Of a DNA stretch of 38,354 nucleotides, positions 7,633 to 14,493 are shown piece after piece. A model generated the notes under the pieces. That model did no database searches and was not told the origin of the DNA. It worked only from the letters and a program-made list of their open reading frames with translations. Source of the DNA: an uncultured Clostridia bacterium (GTDB taxonomy: Bacteria; Bacillota; Clostridia; Oscillospirales; Acutalibacteraceae); NCBI GenBank assembly GCA_947369085.1, contig CANBJR010000021.1:1-38354 (forward strand). Reading direction: 5' to 3'. A program made the position numbers and the translations under genes. How positions within the stretch are numbered: the first letter of the stretch is position 1; the number at the start of each line of letters is the position of its first letter.

Positions 7633-7993
7633 GTGTGGAGAGTGGAGAGTGGAGTGGTGGTCGAGTGGATAGGTTACAATAATTCAAAAGTTTAGTGCCC
7701 AAATTAATTTATATGCGGCGTTGCCGGTCGAGTGCCTCGACACGCAAATTTTAACTTTGACTTTTCTCACAGACTTTATTAATTACACTACATCATAATG
7801 TAGGGAACGGTCAAGACCGTTCCGATTACCTATAGGTTAGCTGTAAACCCACGGAACAGTCAAGACTGTTCCCTACACTGAAATGCTAAACGTCACCAAC
7901 ATATCAGAATTTGTTTAGCATACAAGCCTTTCCAAACAACACGCAACATTACTAATTCGGAGCGTAGCGACCCTTAACTTCACACTCCACACC
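7633..7993 (+). repeat. MITE-like repeat R1 (inverted partner at 34966-35350), containing B2
   Basis: A unit of about 360 bp with terminal inverted GTGTGGAG-type ends. In order it carries a GGTCGAG, TTATATGCGGCGTTGCCGG, a GGTCGAGTGCCTCGACAC hairpin, the family B palindrome (7800-7876), the CGTCACCAACATATCAG module and GGAGCGTAGCGACC. From about 7664 to 7905 it is almost base-for-base the reverse complement of 35090-35325. It contains no coding sequence. It fills most of the 714-base gap upstream of dnaA. Confidence 0.85.
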
Positions 7994-8079
7994 ATATTAA
8001 TAGTCCTTAATTGTTAATTGTAAATTGTTCAGGCACTCGACCGATTTTGTAAAAAAATATATATCTGTGCAAAAATGTA

Positions 8080-8108
8080 TTGACTGACAGAGCATAATAA
8101 TATATAAT
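8080..8108 (+). promoter_or_regulatory. Promoter of the DUF4234-DUF2752 pair
   Basis: TTGACT at 8080-8085, a 17-base spacer and TATAAT at 8103-8108, about 28 bases before the gene, which has an AGGAGGT site at 8124-8130. It is the closest to consensus of the promoters near dnaA. Confidence 0.75.
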
Positions 8109-8136
8109 CAAATTACCAAAATTAGGAGGTAGACAA

Positions 8137-8481
8137 ATGGTAAAGAGAAATATTGGTTTATGCATAGTACTTTCAATCATTACTTGCGGTATTTACGCCA
8201 TTTATTGGTTTATTGTACTTGCTAACGAAACTAACGCTGCATCAGGTCACGCTCAGGACGGCACTTCAGGCGGAATTGCTTTTCTTCTTACACTTGTAAC
8301 TTGCGGTATTTATGGTATATACTGGGCTTACAAGCAGGGAGAAAAACTTAATGAAGCAAAGGCTATGAGAAATATGCCTGTTGATTCAAATGCAGGTATT
8401 TTGTACCTTATTCTTGAGTTATTAGGTTTAGGCATTGTTGGCTATGCTCTTATGCAGAACGAGCTTAACAAAATGCAGTAA
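8137..8481 (+). CDS. DUF4234 small membrane protein (114 aa)
   Basis: Unknown function. The protein has an internal repeat: LSIITCGIYAIYWFIVLANE near the N-terminus and LTLVTCGIYGIYWAYKQGEK about 50 residues later. Both are the TCGIYxIYW signature of DUF4234, each inside a hydrophobic helix. A third hydrophobic stretch (about 85-105) follows, so three membrane segments are likely. The ATG at 8137 has a perfect AGGAGGT 6 bases upstream and a near-consensus promoter. It opposes the coding direction of all genes within 15 kb except its partner, which starts 9 bases after its stop. No enzyme motif is visible; a membrane-associated or stress-related role would be a guess. Confidence 0.8.
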   Translation: MVKRNIGLCIVLSIITCGIYAIYWFIVLANETNAASGHAQDGTSGGIAFLLTLVTCGIYGIYWAYKQGEKLNEAKAMRNMPVDSNAGILYLILELLGLGIVGYALMQNELNKMQ

Positions 8482-8490
8482 TCCTGACTG

Positions 8491-8886
8491 ATGAAAAAAA
8501 GAATCAGAAAAACAATTTCGGCTGCGGCAATTCTGCTGTCAGCCGGAATTTTATATTATGTAATCAATCGCCTGACAGGCTTTGCAATTCCGTGTCCGTT
8601 TCATCTTTTAACAGGACTTTATTGTCCGGGTTGCGGTATTTCAAGAATGTTTATTAGTCTATTTCAGCTTGATTTTGTTACGGCTTTCCACCAAAATGCC
8701 GGTGTTTTGATTTTATCTCCTCTTTTAATAATTCTTGCTGTTGTTTCAATTATTTCATACATTAAAACGGGTAATATGCCGAACAGCAGGTGGTTTAATA
8801 TTTTGGCAATATTTTTAATTTGCTGTTTCGTTTTATTTGGAGTGCTGAGAAATATACCATATTTCAGTTTTCTTGCACCTTTTTAA
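8491..8886 (+). CDS. DUF2752 membrane protein (131 aa)
   Basis: Unknown function. The DUF2752 signature GLYCPGCGISRM is present at about residues 43-54 and is followed by a hydrophobic run; membrane segments lie near residues 10-28, 65-90 and 105-127. The CPGC pair suggests a redox or metal site, but this is inference. The gene begins 9 bases after the DUF4234 gene and has a poor ribosome site, so it probably depends on the upstream gene. Its TAA stop (8884-8886) is supplied by the first bases of a family A repeat (TTTTTAACCGTTATATAGG), so the repeat may have set the present 3' end. Confidence 0.8.
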   Translation: MKKRIRKTISAAAILLSAGILYYVINRLTGFAIPCPFHLLTGLYCPGCGISRMFISLFQLDFVTAFHQNAGVLILSPLLIILAVVSIISYIKTGNMPNSRWFNILAIFLICCFVLFGVLRNIPYFSFLAPF

Positions 8887-8979
8887 CCGTTATATAGGTC
8901 GGACTTAAATTATAGAACGGTATCTCGGGAGTCAGACATTTTTCTAAGTCTTGCGCAAGATACAACTTTACTTCATATT
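8881..8979 (+). repeat. Family A element, copy A6
   Basis: Full copy beginning inside the last codons of the DUF2752 gene and ending near CGCAAGATACAACTTTAC. Its TATAAT faces back into that gene (antisense). It is followed by a degenerate TCGAAACACTCTACCG hairpin remnant near 9021. Confidence 0.75.
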
Positions 8980-9067
8980 AACTCAAATAAAGTAATCTTT
9001 GTGATTTTTTAAATTTGCCAGTCGAAACACTCTACCGACTCTTAACTTCACATTTCACACTATTTAA

Positions 9068-9099
9068 AAAGGAGGCTGTTATTTACAACAGTCTCCTTT
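9068..9099 (-). terminator. serS terminator
   Basis: A 13-bp stem with one G-U pair (AAAGGAGACTGTT on the transcribed strand) and a 6-base loop, followed on the minus strand by TTTTTAAATA. It lies 36 bases after the serS stop. Confidence 0.8.
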
Positions 9100-9134
9100 G
9101 TCATATATTAATTTGTCGTATAATATTTGAGCAA

Positions 9135-10415
9135 TTATTTAATAACTTCTTTACCGCCCATATAAGGTCTTAATGCAACGGGAATATTAACCGAACCGTC
9201 CTCGTTTAGATTATTTTCAAGGAATGCAATAAGCATTCTCGGAGGAGCAACAACGGTGTTGTTGAGAGTGTGTGCAAAGTACTTTTTACCGCCTTCGCCC
9301 GATACTCTGATTTTAAGTCTGCGAGCCTGAGCGTCACCGAGATTTGAACAAGAGCCAATCTCAAAATACTTTTTCTGACGCGGTGACCATGCCTCAACGT
9401 CGAGTGAACGAACCTTTAAATCTGCAAGATCGCCCGAACAGCACTCAAGAGTTCTTACGGGAATGTCGAGTGAACGGAACAAATCAACCGTGTTCTGCCA
9501 GAGCTTATCAAACCACATTTTGCTTTCTTCGGGTTTGCAGACAACAATCATTTCCTGCTTTTCAAACTGGTGGATTCTGTAAACGCCTCTCTCCTCAATA
9601 CCGTGTGCGCCCTTTTCTTTGCGGAAACAGGGTGAGTAGCTTGTTAGGGTGTAGGGCAGATTTTCTTCCTTATTGATTGTGTCAATAAATTTACCAATCA
9701 TTGAATGTTCGCTTGTGCCGATAAGATAAAGGTCCTCGCCCTCAATCTTGTACATCATAGAGTCCATTTCGGCAAAGCTCATAACACCTGTTACAACGTT
9801 GCTTCTAATCATAAACGGAGGTACGCAGTAGGTAAATCCTCTGTCAATCATAAAGTCGCGTGCATATGAAATTACTGCGCTGTGAAGCCTTGCAATGTCG
9901 CCCATAAGGTAGTAAAAGCCGTTTCCTGCAACCTTTCTTGCAGAGTCAAGGTCAATGCCGTTAAGCTTTTCCATAATGTCTGTGTGGTACGGAATTTCGT
10001 ATTCGGGTACTACTGGCTCGCCAAAACGCTCAATCTCAACATTCTGAGAATCGTCCTTTCCAATCGGAACGCTCTCATCAATCATCTGCGGAATCTGCAT
10101 CATAATTTCAGTAACCTGCTCGGAAAGCTTTGCTTCCTTTTCTTCAAGCTCGGTAAGAAGCTGCGCCTGACGTGTTACCTCGTCTTTAAGAGCCATTCCC
10201 TCTTCTTTTTTGCCTTGGGCCATAAGTGCGCCGATTTGCTTTGAAATCTTGTTGCGGTTTGAGCGCAGTTCATCTGCCTGTTGTTTAACCGCACGGCTTT
10301 CAGCGTCAAGCTCAATTACTCTGTCAACAAGTTCAAGCTTTTTGTCCTGAAATTTCTTTTTTATATTTTCCTTTACTGCATCGGGATTTTCTCTTAAAAA
10401 TTTAATATCAATCAT
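9135..10415 (-). CDS. serS: Seryl-tRNA synthetase
   Basis: Class II enzyme charging tRNA-Ser. The 426 residues comprise the N-terminal long coiled coil (about 30-110, Lys/Glu-rich) and the catalytic core. Motif 2 is CFRKEKGAHG...YRIHQFEKQE near 260-285, then EIGSCSNLGDAQARRLKIR, and motif 3 is TLNNTVVAPPRMLIAFLEN near the C-terminus. Motifs 2 and 3 differ from the E. coli and Bacillus forms (FRSEAG...RGLIR.HQF; AVGRTLVA), though the key arginines remain. Start ATG 10415 has AAAGGAG 7 bases upstream. The only promoter-like sequence seen is the TATAAT of family A copy A7 directly upstream. It follows parB by 365 bases. Confidence 0.95.
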   Translation of the reverse strand: MIDIKFLRENPDAVKENIKKKFQDKKLELVDRVIELDAESRAVKQQADELRSNRNKISKQIGALMAQGKKEEGMALKDEVTRQAQLLTELEEKEAKLSEQVTEIMMQIPQMIDESVPIGKDDSQNVEIERFGEPVVPEYEIPYHTDIMEKLNGIDLDSARKVAGNGFYYLMGDIARLHSAVISYARDFMIDRGFTYCVPPFMIRSNVVTGVMSFAEMDSMMYKIEGEDLYLIGTSEHSMIGKFIDTINKEENLPYTLTSYSPCFRKEKGAHGIEERGVYRIHQFEKQEMIVVCKPEESKMWFDKLWQNTVDLFRSLDIPVRTLECCSGDLADLKVRSLDVEAWSPRQKKYFEIGSCSNLGDAQARRLKIRVSGEGGKKYFAHTLNNTVVAPPRMLIAFLENNLNEDGSVNIPVALRPYMGGKEVIK

Positions 10416-10426
10416 TTTATTTCTCC

Positions 10427-10530
10427 TTTTTTTAAACGTTATATAAGTCGGCTATAAATTATAGCTCGGTATCTCGGGAGTCAGACATTTTTCTAATTCT
10501 GACGCAAGATACAACTCACCTTAATTTTTT
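10427..10530 (+). repeat. Family A element, copy A7, possible serS promoter
   Basis: Full copy flush with the serS ribosome site. Reading toward serS it presents TCTGAC, 16 bases, and TATAAT (complement of 10458-10463), then TTATATAACG; a start near 10451 would leave a 36-base leader. Confidence 0.75.
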
Positions 10531-10780
10531 TAATTTATATTAAACGCCTGTATTAAATCCGTAGGGGAAGGCTTCCCGGACGTTCCAAAACGTAACCAAT
10601 ATATTAATTTCAAATTCGGGCAACCGTTTTATCCGTATAAACCGATTTTTCCACTCGATTTGACATGGTGGCACACTGCCGATTTACCAGTCGAGGTACT
10701 CGACCGCAAGATATAACTTAACATAATCTATTTTATTATATCAAAGTATTCGTAGATATATATATTTGATAATTTATATT
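10531..10780. other. Gene-free repeat mosaic between serS and parB
   Basis: It holds a GTAGGGGAAGGCTTCCCGGACG unit (10561), an AACGTAACCAATATATTAA module (10589), the CCGTTTTATCCGTATAAACC block shared with 2206-2227, and a TCGAGGTACTCGA hairpin followed by GCAAGATATAACTTAAC, the family A tail. The parB end is AT-rich without a clear terminator. Confidence 0.6.
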
Positions 10781-11629
10781 CTATTTCAATTTATTAGAAA
10801 GCTCTGTTAATTCTTCGTCTGAGTAAAACTCAATCTGTAAAATTCCTCCCTGCTTGCCCTTGTTTTTTGAAACTTTGATTTTTCTGCCAAGGCTTTCGTT
10901 TAAAGCAAGCTCCACCATACTGTAAAATGATGGTTTCTTTTCGGGTACTTCTTCTTTTTCTGGCTTTGGTTTCTGTTTGCAGATTTTTTCAATCTGACGA
11001 ACCGACAAGTCCTTTTTGATTATCTCTTCGGCAAGTTCCTGCATAAGCTTTTCGTCCTCAAGCGTAAGCAATGCTCTTGCGTGGCCTGCCGATATTTTTC
11101 CGTCAGATACCAAGTCCAAAATGCTTTGAGGGAGTTTTAAAAGTCTTAGTGCATTCGCAACGGCAGGTCTGGATTTTCCCACCGACTGAGCTACCTCTTC
11201 CTGAGAAAAATCGTGCTCGTCAATAAGAACCTGATAACCGAGAGCTTCTTCAATCGGGGTTAAGTCCTCACGCTGTAAATTTTCAATCAGCGCAATTTCC
11301 ATTGTTTCTGTGTCGCCAAGTTCTCGAATTATTACGGGAACTTCGGTTATTCCCGCCATTCTGCACGCACGGTAACGTCTTTCACCGGCTACAATCTGAT
11401 ATCCGCCCATGGGTAACGGGCGTACAAGCAAAGGCTGTAAAAGTCCGTGCTTTGAGATACTTTCGGCAAGTTCGCTGAGCGCTTTTTCATCAAATTCTTT
11501 TCTCGGCTGAGAACGGTTTGGCTCAATTTCTGAGATATTCAGCTTTACGCTCCCGTTGTTATCTTCGCTGTCATTTTCTATAAAAATGGCGTTCAACCCT
11601 TTTCCGAGTCCGCCTAATTTTTTAGCCAT
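10781..11629 (-). CDS. parB: Chromosome-partitioning protein ParB/Spo0J
   Basis: Centromere-binding CTPase that spreads from parS sites and loads condensin. The 282 residues include the typical N-terminus KKLGGLGKGLNAIF, the CTP-binding GERRYRACRMAG at 82-93, LIENLQREDLTPIEEA, the helix-turn-helix FSQEEVAQSVGKSRPAVANA (about 135-155) and a C-terminal dimerisation domain. ATG 11629 overlaps the parA stop by 8 bases and has GGAG 7 bases upstream. Two perfect parS sites lie in the window (12544 and 14863). Confidence 0.96.
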   Translation of the reverse strand: MAKKLGGLGKGLNAIFIENDSEDNNGSVKLNISEIEPNRSQPRKEFDEKALSELAESISKHGLLQPLLVRPLPMGGYQIVAGERRYRACRMAGITEVPVIIRELGDTETMEIALIENLQREDLTPIEEALGYQVLIDEHDFSQEEVAQSVGKSRPAVANALRLLKLPQSILDLVSDGKISAGHARALLTLEDEKLMQELAEEIIKKDLSVRQIEKICKQKPKPEKEEVPEKKPSFYSMVELALNESLGRKIKVSKNKGKQGGILQIEFYSDEELTELSNKLK

Positions 11630-12395
11630 TATGTCGCTCCTTTGCTATAATTTCCTTTGACATTTCCATGTATGACTGACTGCCCTTGCAGGATTTGTCG
11701 TAGTAGATTACGGGCATACCAAAGCTTGGCGCTTCCGAAAGTCTTACACCCCTTGGAATGACGGTTTTAAAAACCTTGCCCGGAAAGAATTTTTTGACTT
11801 CATTTACTACCTGCTGAGTCAGATTAAGTCTGCCGTCATACATTGTCAGCAAAACTCCTTCAAGTTCAATTGAGTAGTTATACTGACGTTTGATTCGTCT
11901 TACGGTATTCATAAGCTGTGACAGTCCTTCAAGTGCATAATATTCGCATTGAATCGGCACTAAAAAAGTATCGGCAACGGTAAGCGCGTTTGCGGTAATA
12001 AGACCAAGTGACGGCGGACAGTCGATTATTATGTAATCATAGTATTGCTTAATCGGTAAAATTGCGTTTTTGAGAAGTGCTTCACGGTGGCTTTTCTCTG
12101 CAATTTCAAGCTCAGCTGCCGCCAAATCAAGGCTTGACGGCAGTATGTGAAGATTTTCATAAGGAGTTGTAAGAACACAATCTTCAGCCTTTGCACCCTC
12201 AACCAAAATGTCATATGTTGAGAATTTTACCTTGCTCTTGTCAATTGCAACACCGCTTGTTGCATTTCCCTGAGGATCTGCGTCGACAAGCAAAGTTTTT
12301 TTGCCCTGCGCACCCAGACAAGCCGCAAGATTAACGGCAGTTGTGGTTTTGCCTACACCGCCCTTTTGGTTTGATATTGCTATAATTTTTGCCAA
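11622..12395 (-). CDS. parA: Chromosome-partitioning ATPase ParA/Soj
   Basis: Deviant Walker ATPase that moves ParB-parS complexes and, in B. subtilis, regulates DnaA. With a TTG start at 12395 the protein is 257 residues and begins (M)AKIIAISNQKGGVGKTT, the canonical N-terminus. AAGGTGA lies 5 bases before the TTG; an in-frame ATG at 12422 would add nine residues and has no good ribosome site. Motifs: KGGVGKTT at 11-18, DADPQGNAT at about 40-48, and YIIIDCPPSLG near 120. It overlaps parB and is followed by serS, matching the Firmicutes soj-spo0J pair downstream of noc. Probable -10 TATAAT at complement 12468-12473. Confidence 0.95.
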   Translation of the reverse strand: MAKIIAISNQKGGVGKTTTAVNLAACLGAQGKKTLLVDADPQGNATSGVAIDKSKVKFSTYDILVEGAKAEDCVLTTPYENLHILPSSLDLAAAELEIAEKSHREALLKNAILPIKQYYDYIIIDCPPSLGLITANALTVADTFLVPIQCEYYALEGLSQLMNTVRRIKRQYNYSIELEGVLLTMYDGRLNLTQQVVNEVKKFFPGKVFKTVIPRGVRLSEAPSFGMPVIYYDKSCKGSQSYMEMSKEIIAKERHNG

Positions 12396-12467
12396 AAAAA
12401 TCACCTTAGAATTTATTAACATTTTATGATACCGCTCAAAAGCAGTAGGTATTTATAATACTTTTAA

Positions 12468-12496
12468 ATTATAGCATACTTGAGTTGTGTTTTAAA
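12468..12496 (-). promoter_or_regulatory. Probable parA-parB promoter
   Basis: TATAAT (complement of 12468-12473) with TG one base upstream (extended -10) and a weak TTTAAA (complement of 12491-12496) 17 bases further. A parS site lies about 50 bases upstream of the -35. Confidence 0.5.
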
Positions 12497-12543
12497 GCAT
12501 ATTTGAAAAAATTATGAAATTTTTTGATTGTTTTCAGATAAAA

Positions 12544-12559
12544 TGTTTCACGTGAAACA
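12544..12559. promoter_or_regulatory. parS site (centromere) upstream of parA
   Basis: Perfect 16-bp palindrome TGTTTCACGTGAAACA, identical to the consensus parS bound by ParB/Spo0J. It lies between noc and parA, just before the parA promoter, so ParB loading here could also repress the operon. Confidence 0.95.
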
Positions 12560-12608
12560 TTTGGTAAATTAAACATTAGTAATGGGTATAATGTTTTTAT
12601 ATTTATAC

Positions 12609-12658
12609 GCTAAAAAGAGCTGTCGCAAATTAGTATTGTTTGCGACAGCCCTTTTAGC
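12609..12658 (-). terminator. Terminator after the noc-like gene
   Basis: A long inverted repeat, GCTAAAAGGGCTGTCGCAAA against its near complement, around a short loop. On the minus strand the stem ends with a T-run (CTTTTTAGC). A second, weaker hairpin GGATGC-TTTC-GCATCC is at 12695-12710. The 328-base gap otherwise holds parS and the parA promoter; no gene is seen. Confidence 0.7.
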
Positions 12659-12750
12659 AAGGGGTTTAGATAAGGAAATGGGTATGAGTGGAACGGATGC
12701 TTTCGCATCCAACTGGAAAGTAATTTTGTGTGGTGTTTAGTTACACCGAT

Positions 12751-13578
12751 TTAAGCAGTTTTTTCTTCGTCAGGTATTTGCTTTTTGGGAATTCGTATTG
12801 TGTATTCGATAAAATTATCTGTATCGGTTTTATCCGCTTGTGCGTCAATTCCCGCAAGACGCATTGTGTCAACAGCTTTGTTGATTGTGTTTACAAATAT
12901 TCTGACGTCCTTTATCACCGCTTTACTGAAACCCTGCTTTTTTTCGTCTTTAGGGTTGGAATTCAGCAACAGATTTATATAATTTTCTGCTTGCTGTACA
13001 TTTAGATTTTCGGAGATGATTTTAGAGAGAGCCTCTCGTCTTGCACCCTCATCACCGAGTTTTAACAGTGCTCTTGCGTGGCGTTCGCTCAGTCCTGCGT
13101 TTTCAATCCACTCCTGTTCTTCATATGTAAGTCTTAATAAACGAAGCTTATTTGCAATTGTGGACTGTGTTTTGCCGAGCTTGACAGCCGCCTCCTGCTG
13201 GGTCAGACCATATCTGCGTATCAGTCTTGAAACTCCGCGAGCTTCCTCGAACATTCCGAGGTCGCTTCGCTGGAGATTTTCAAGGAGAGCATATACTGCT
13301 GACTCTTTTTCGGAGCACTTGATTACTATACAGGGAACTTTTCTAAGTCCTGCCATCACTGAAGCACGAAGCCGCCTTTCTCCCGCTATCAGCTCGTATT
13401 CCGTTGCGCTTACCTTGCGAACGGTAAGGGGTTGAAGAATACCGTTTTCGGTAATTGACATCGAAAGAGCGTTGAGGTCATCTTCATTGAAAACCTTTCT
13501 GGGCTGAGCTTTGTTAGGTCTGATTTTAATTATTGGTATGTCAGAGATTTTGTTTTCATTTTTTAGCAATAAATTCAA
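12751..13578 (-). CDS. noc: Noc-like ParB-family protein (second ParB)
   Basis: ParB paralogue in the noc position between rsmG and parA. Domains: ParB/Srx-like N-terminus with KAQPRKVF and the CTP-binding GERRLRASVMAG (66-77), LLENLQRSDLGMFEEA, then helix-turn-helix LTQQEAAVKLGKTQSTIANK and a C-terminal region. The 275 residues are close to B. subtilis Noc, which blocks division over the nucleoid, but the amphipathic membrane helix at the Noc N-terminus is not evident (the protein begins (M)NLLLKNENK). The start is uncertain: TTG at 13578 directly follows AGGT, and a second TTG at 13569 has better spacing. A TATAAT lies at complement 13629-13634. No Noc-binding palindrome was seen in this window, so noc function is inferred from synteny. 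Confidence 0.82.
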   Translation of the reverse strand: MNLLLKNENKISDIPIIKIRPNKAQPRKVFNEDDLNALSMSITENGILQPLTVRKVSATEYELIAGERRLRASVMAGLRKVPCIVIKCSEKESAVYALLENLQRSDLGMFEEARGVSRLIRRYGLTQQEAAVKLGKTQSTIANKLRLLRLTYEEQEWIENAGLSERHARALLKLGDEGARREALSKIISENLNVQQAENYINLLLNSNPKDEKKQGFSKAVIKDVRIFVNTINKAVDTMRLAGIDAQADKTDTDNFIEYTIRIPKKQIPDEEKTA

Positions 13579-13742
13579 ACCTAATCGCTCCGTGTCTTCA
13601 TTTGTGATTCAGGGGTTGTCCCTGTGCTATTATAATATCACTTATCCTTTGCGATGTGTGTCGGTTTGTGAGCAACTATTTTATATTGTTTTGGTAAAAA
13701 ATGGTAATATTTTAAAAATATTGTCGATTAATGCATTAAAAA

Positions 13743-13762
13743 AGGACAGTTCCTGCTGTCCT
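13743..13762 (-). terminator. rsmG terminator
   Basis: AGGACAG/CTGTCCT stem with a 6-base loop followed by TTTTTT on the minus strand, starting 6 bases after the rsmG stop. Confidence 0.85.
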
Positions 13763-13767
13763 GATAA

Positions 13768-14481
13768 TTATAAGGGTTTTGCTTTTATCTTGCCGTAGCT
13801 TCTTGGGTACTTGTCGGGAGTCGGCGCAATCTTTTCAATCTCAATAATTGTTCTCTCTCCTCCGTCAAGCAAAAGCGAAAAGGAATTTATCTTTTTAATT
13901 TTTCCGCCGAGCGTTTGAATTGCTTTTCTGCCGTCTGCAATTTCGTTTTCGGCGTCAGGACCTTTCATTGCAACAAAACTTCCGCTAAGCCTTGCATAAG
14001 GCAAGCAGTACTCTGCAAGAACATTCAGTCTTGCAACTGCACGGGATACAACAAAGTCAAAGTTTTCACGCAAATCAATGTTCTGACCGCCGTCCTCTGC
14101 CCTGCTGTGAATAAGCTTTGCATCAAGTGAAAGCTCCGACAACACAGTATCTAAAAAAATAAGTCGTTTTTGCAGACTGTCAAGCAGAGTTAGTTTAATA
14201 TCGGGACGTGCAATTTTAAGCACAATTCCGGGAAAGCCAGCGCCTGTGCCAACGTCAATTAATGTCGAATTTTCAGGAATGTCAACATAATTAAACAGAG
14301 CAAGGCTGTCGGCAAAGTGCTTGACGGCAACTCCCTGTTCATCGGTTATTGCAGTAAGATTAATCTTTTCATTCCATTCAACCAAAAGTTTAAAATACTT
14401 TTCAAGCTGTTCAAGCTGAATTGCCGTAAGCTGAATTTTATAGTCAGCAACAGCTGATTTTATTATTTCTTTTATATCCAT
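13768..14481 (-). CDS. rsmG: 16S rRNA (guanine-N7)-methyltransferase RsmG
   Basis: SAM-dependent enzyme (GidB) that methylates G527 of 16S rRNA. The 237 residues are typical. The SAM loop LIDVGTGAGFPG is at 74-85, preceded by the KINLTAI segment (39-45), and FDFVVSRAVA follows near 145. The start ATG 14481 lies 12 bases after the mnmG stop and is preceded by GGGTGACGG. The hairpin ending the mnmE-mnmG-rsmG set follows directly. Confidence 0.96.
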   Translation of the reverse strand: MDIKEIIKSAVADYKIQLTAIQLEQLEKYFKLLVEWNEKINLTAITDEQGVAVKHFADSLALFNYVDIPENSTLIDVGTGAGFPGIVLKIARPDIKLTLLDSLQKRLIFLDTVLSELSLDAKLIHSRAEDGGQNIDLRENFDFVVSRAVARLNVLAEYCLPYARLSGSFVAMKGPDAENEIADGRKAIQTLGGKIKKINSFSLLLDGGERTIIEIEKIAPTPDKYPRSYGKIKAKPL

Positions 14482-14493
14482 TCCGTCACCCGA

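Noticed and set aside
7633..7993. Origin of replication in the dnaA upstream gap
   Set aside because: Most of the gap is a dispersed repeat with a near-identical copy elsewhere, and no box cluster was seen, so the usual placement cannot be supported from the sequence.
12730..13005. 91-aa plus-strand ORF
   Set aside because: It is antisense to the noc-like gene, whose motifs are unambiguous.
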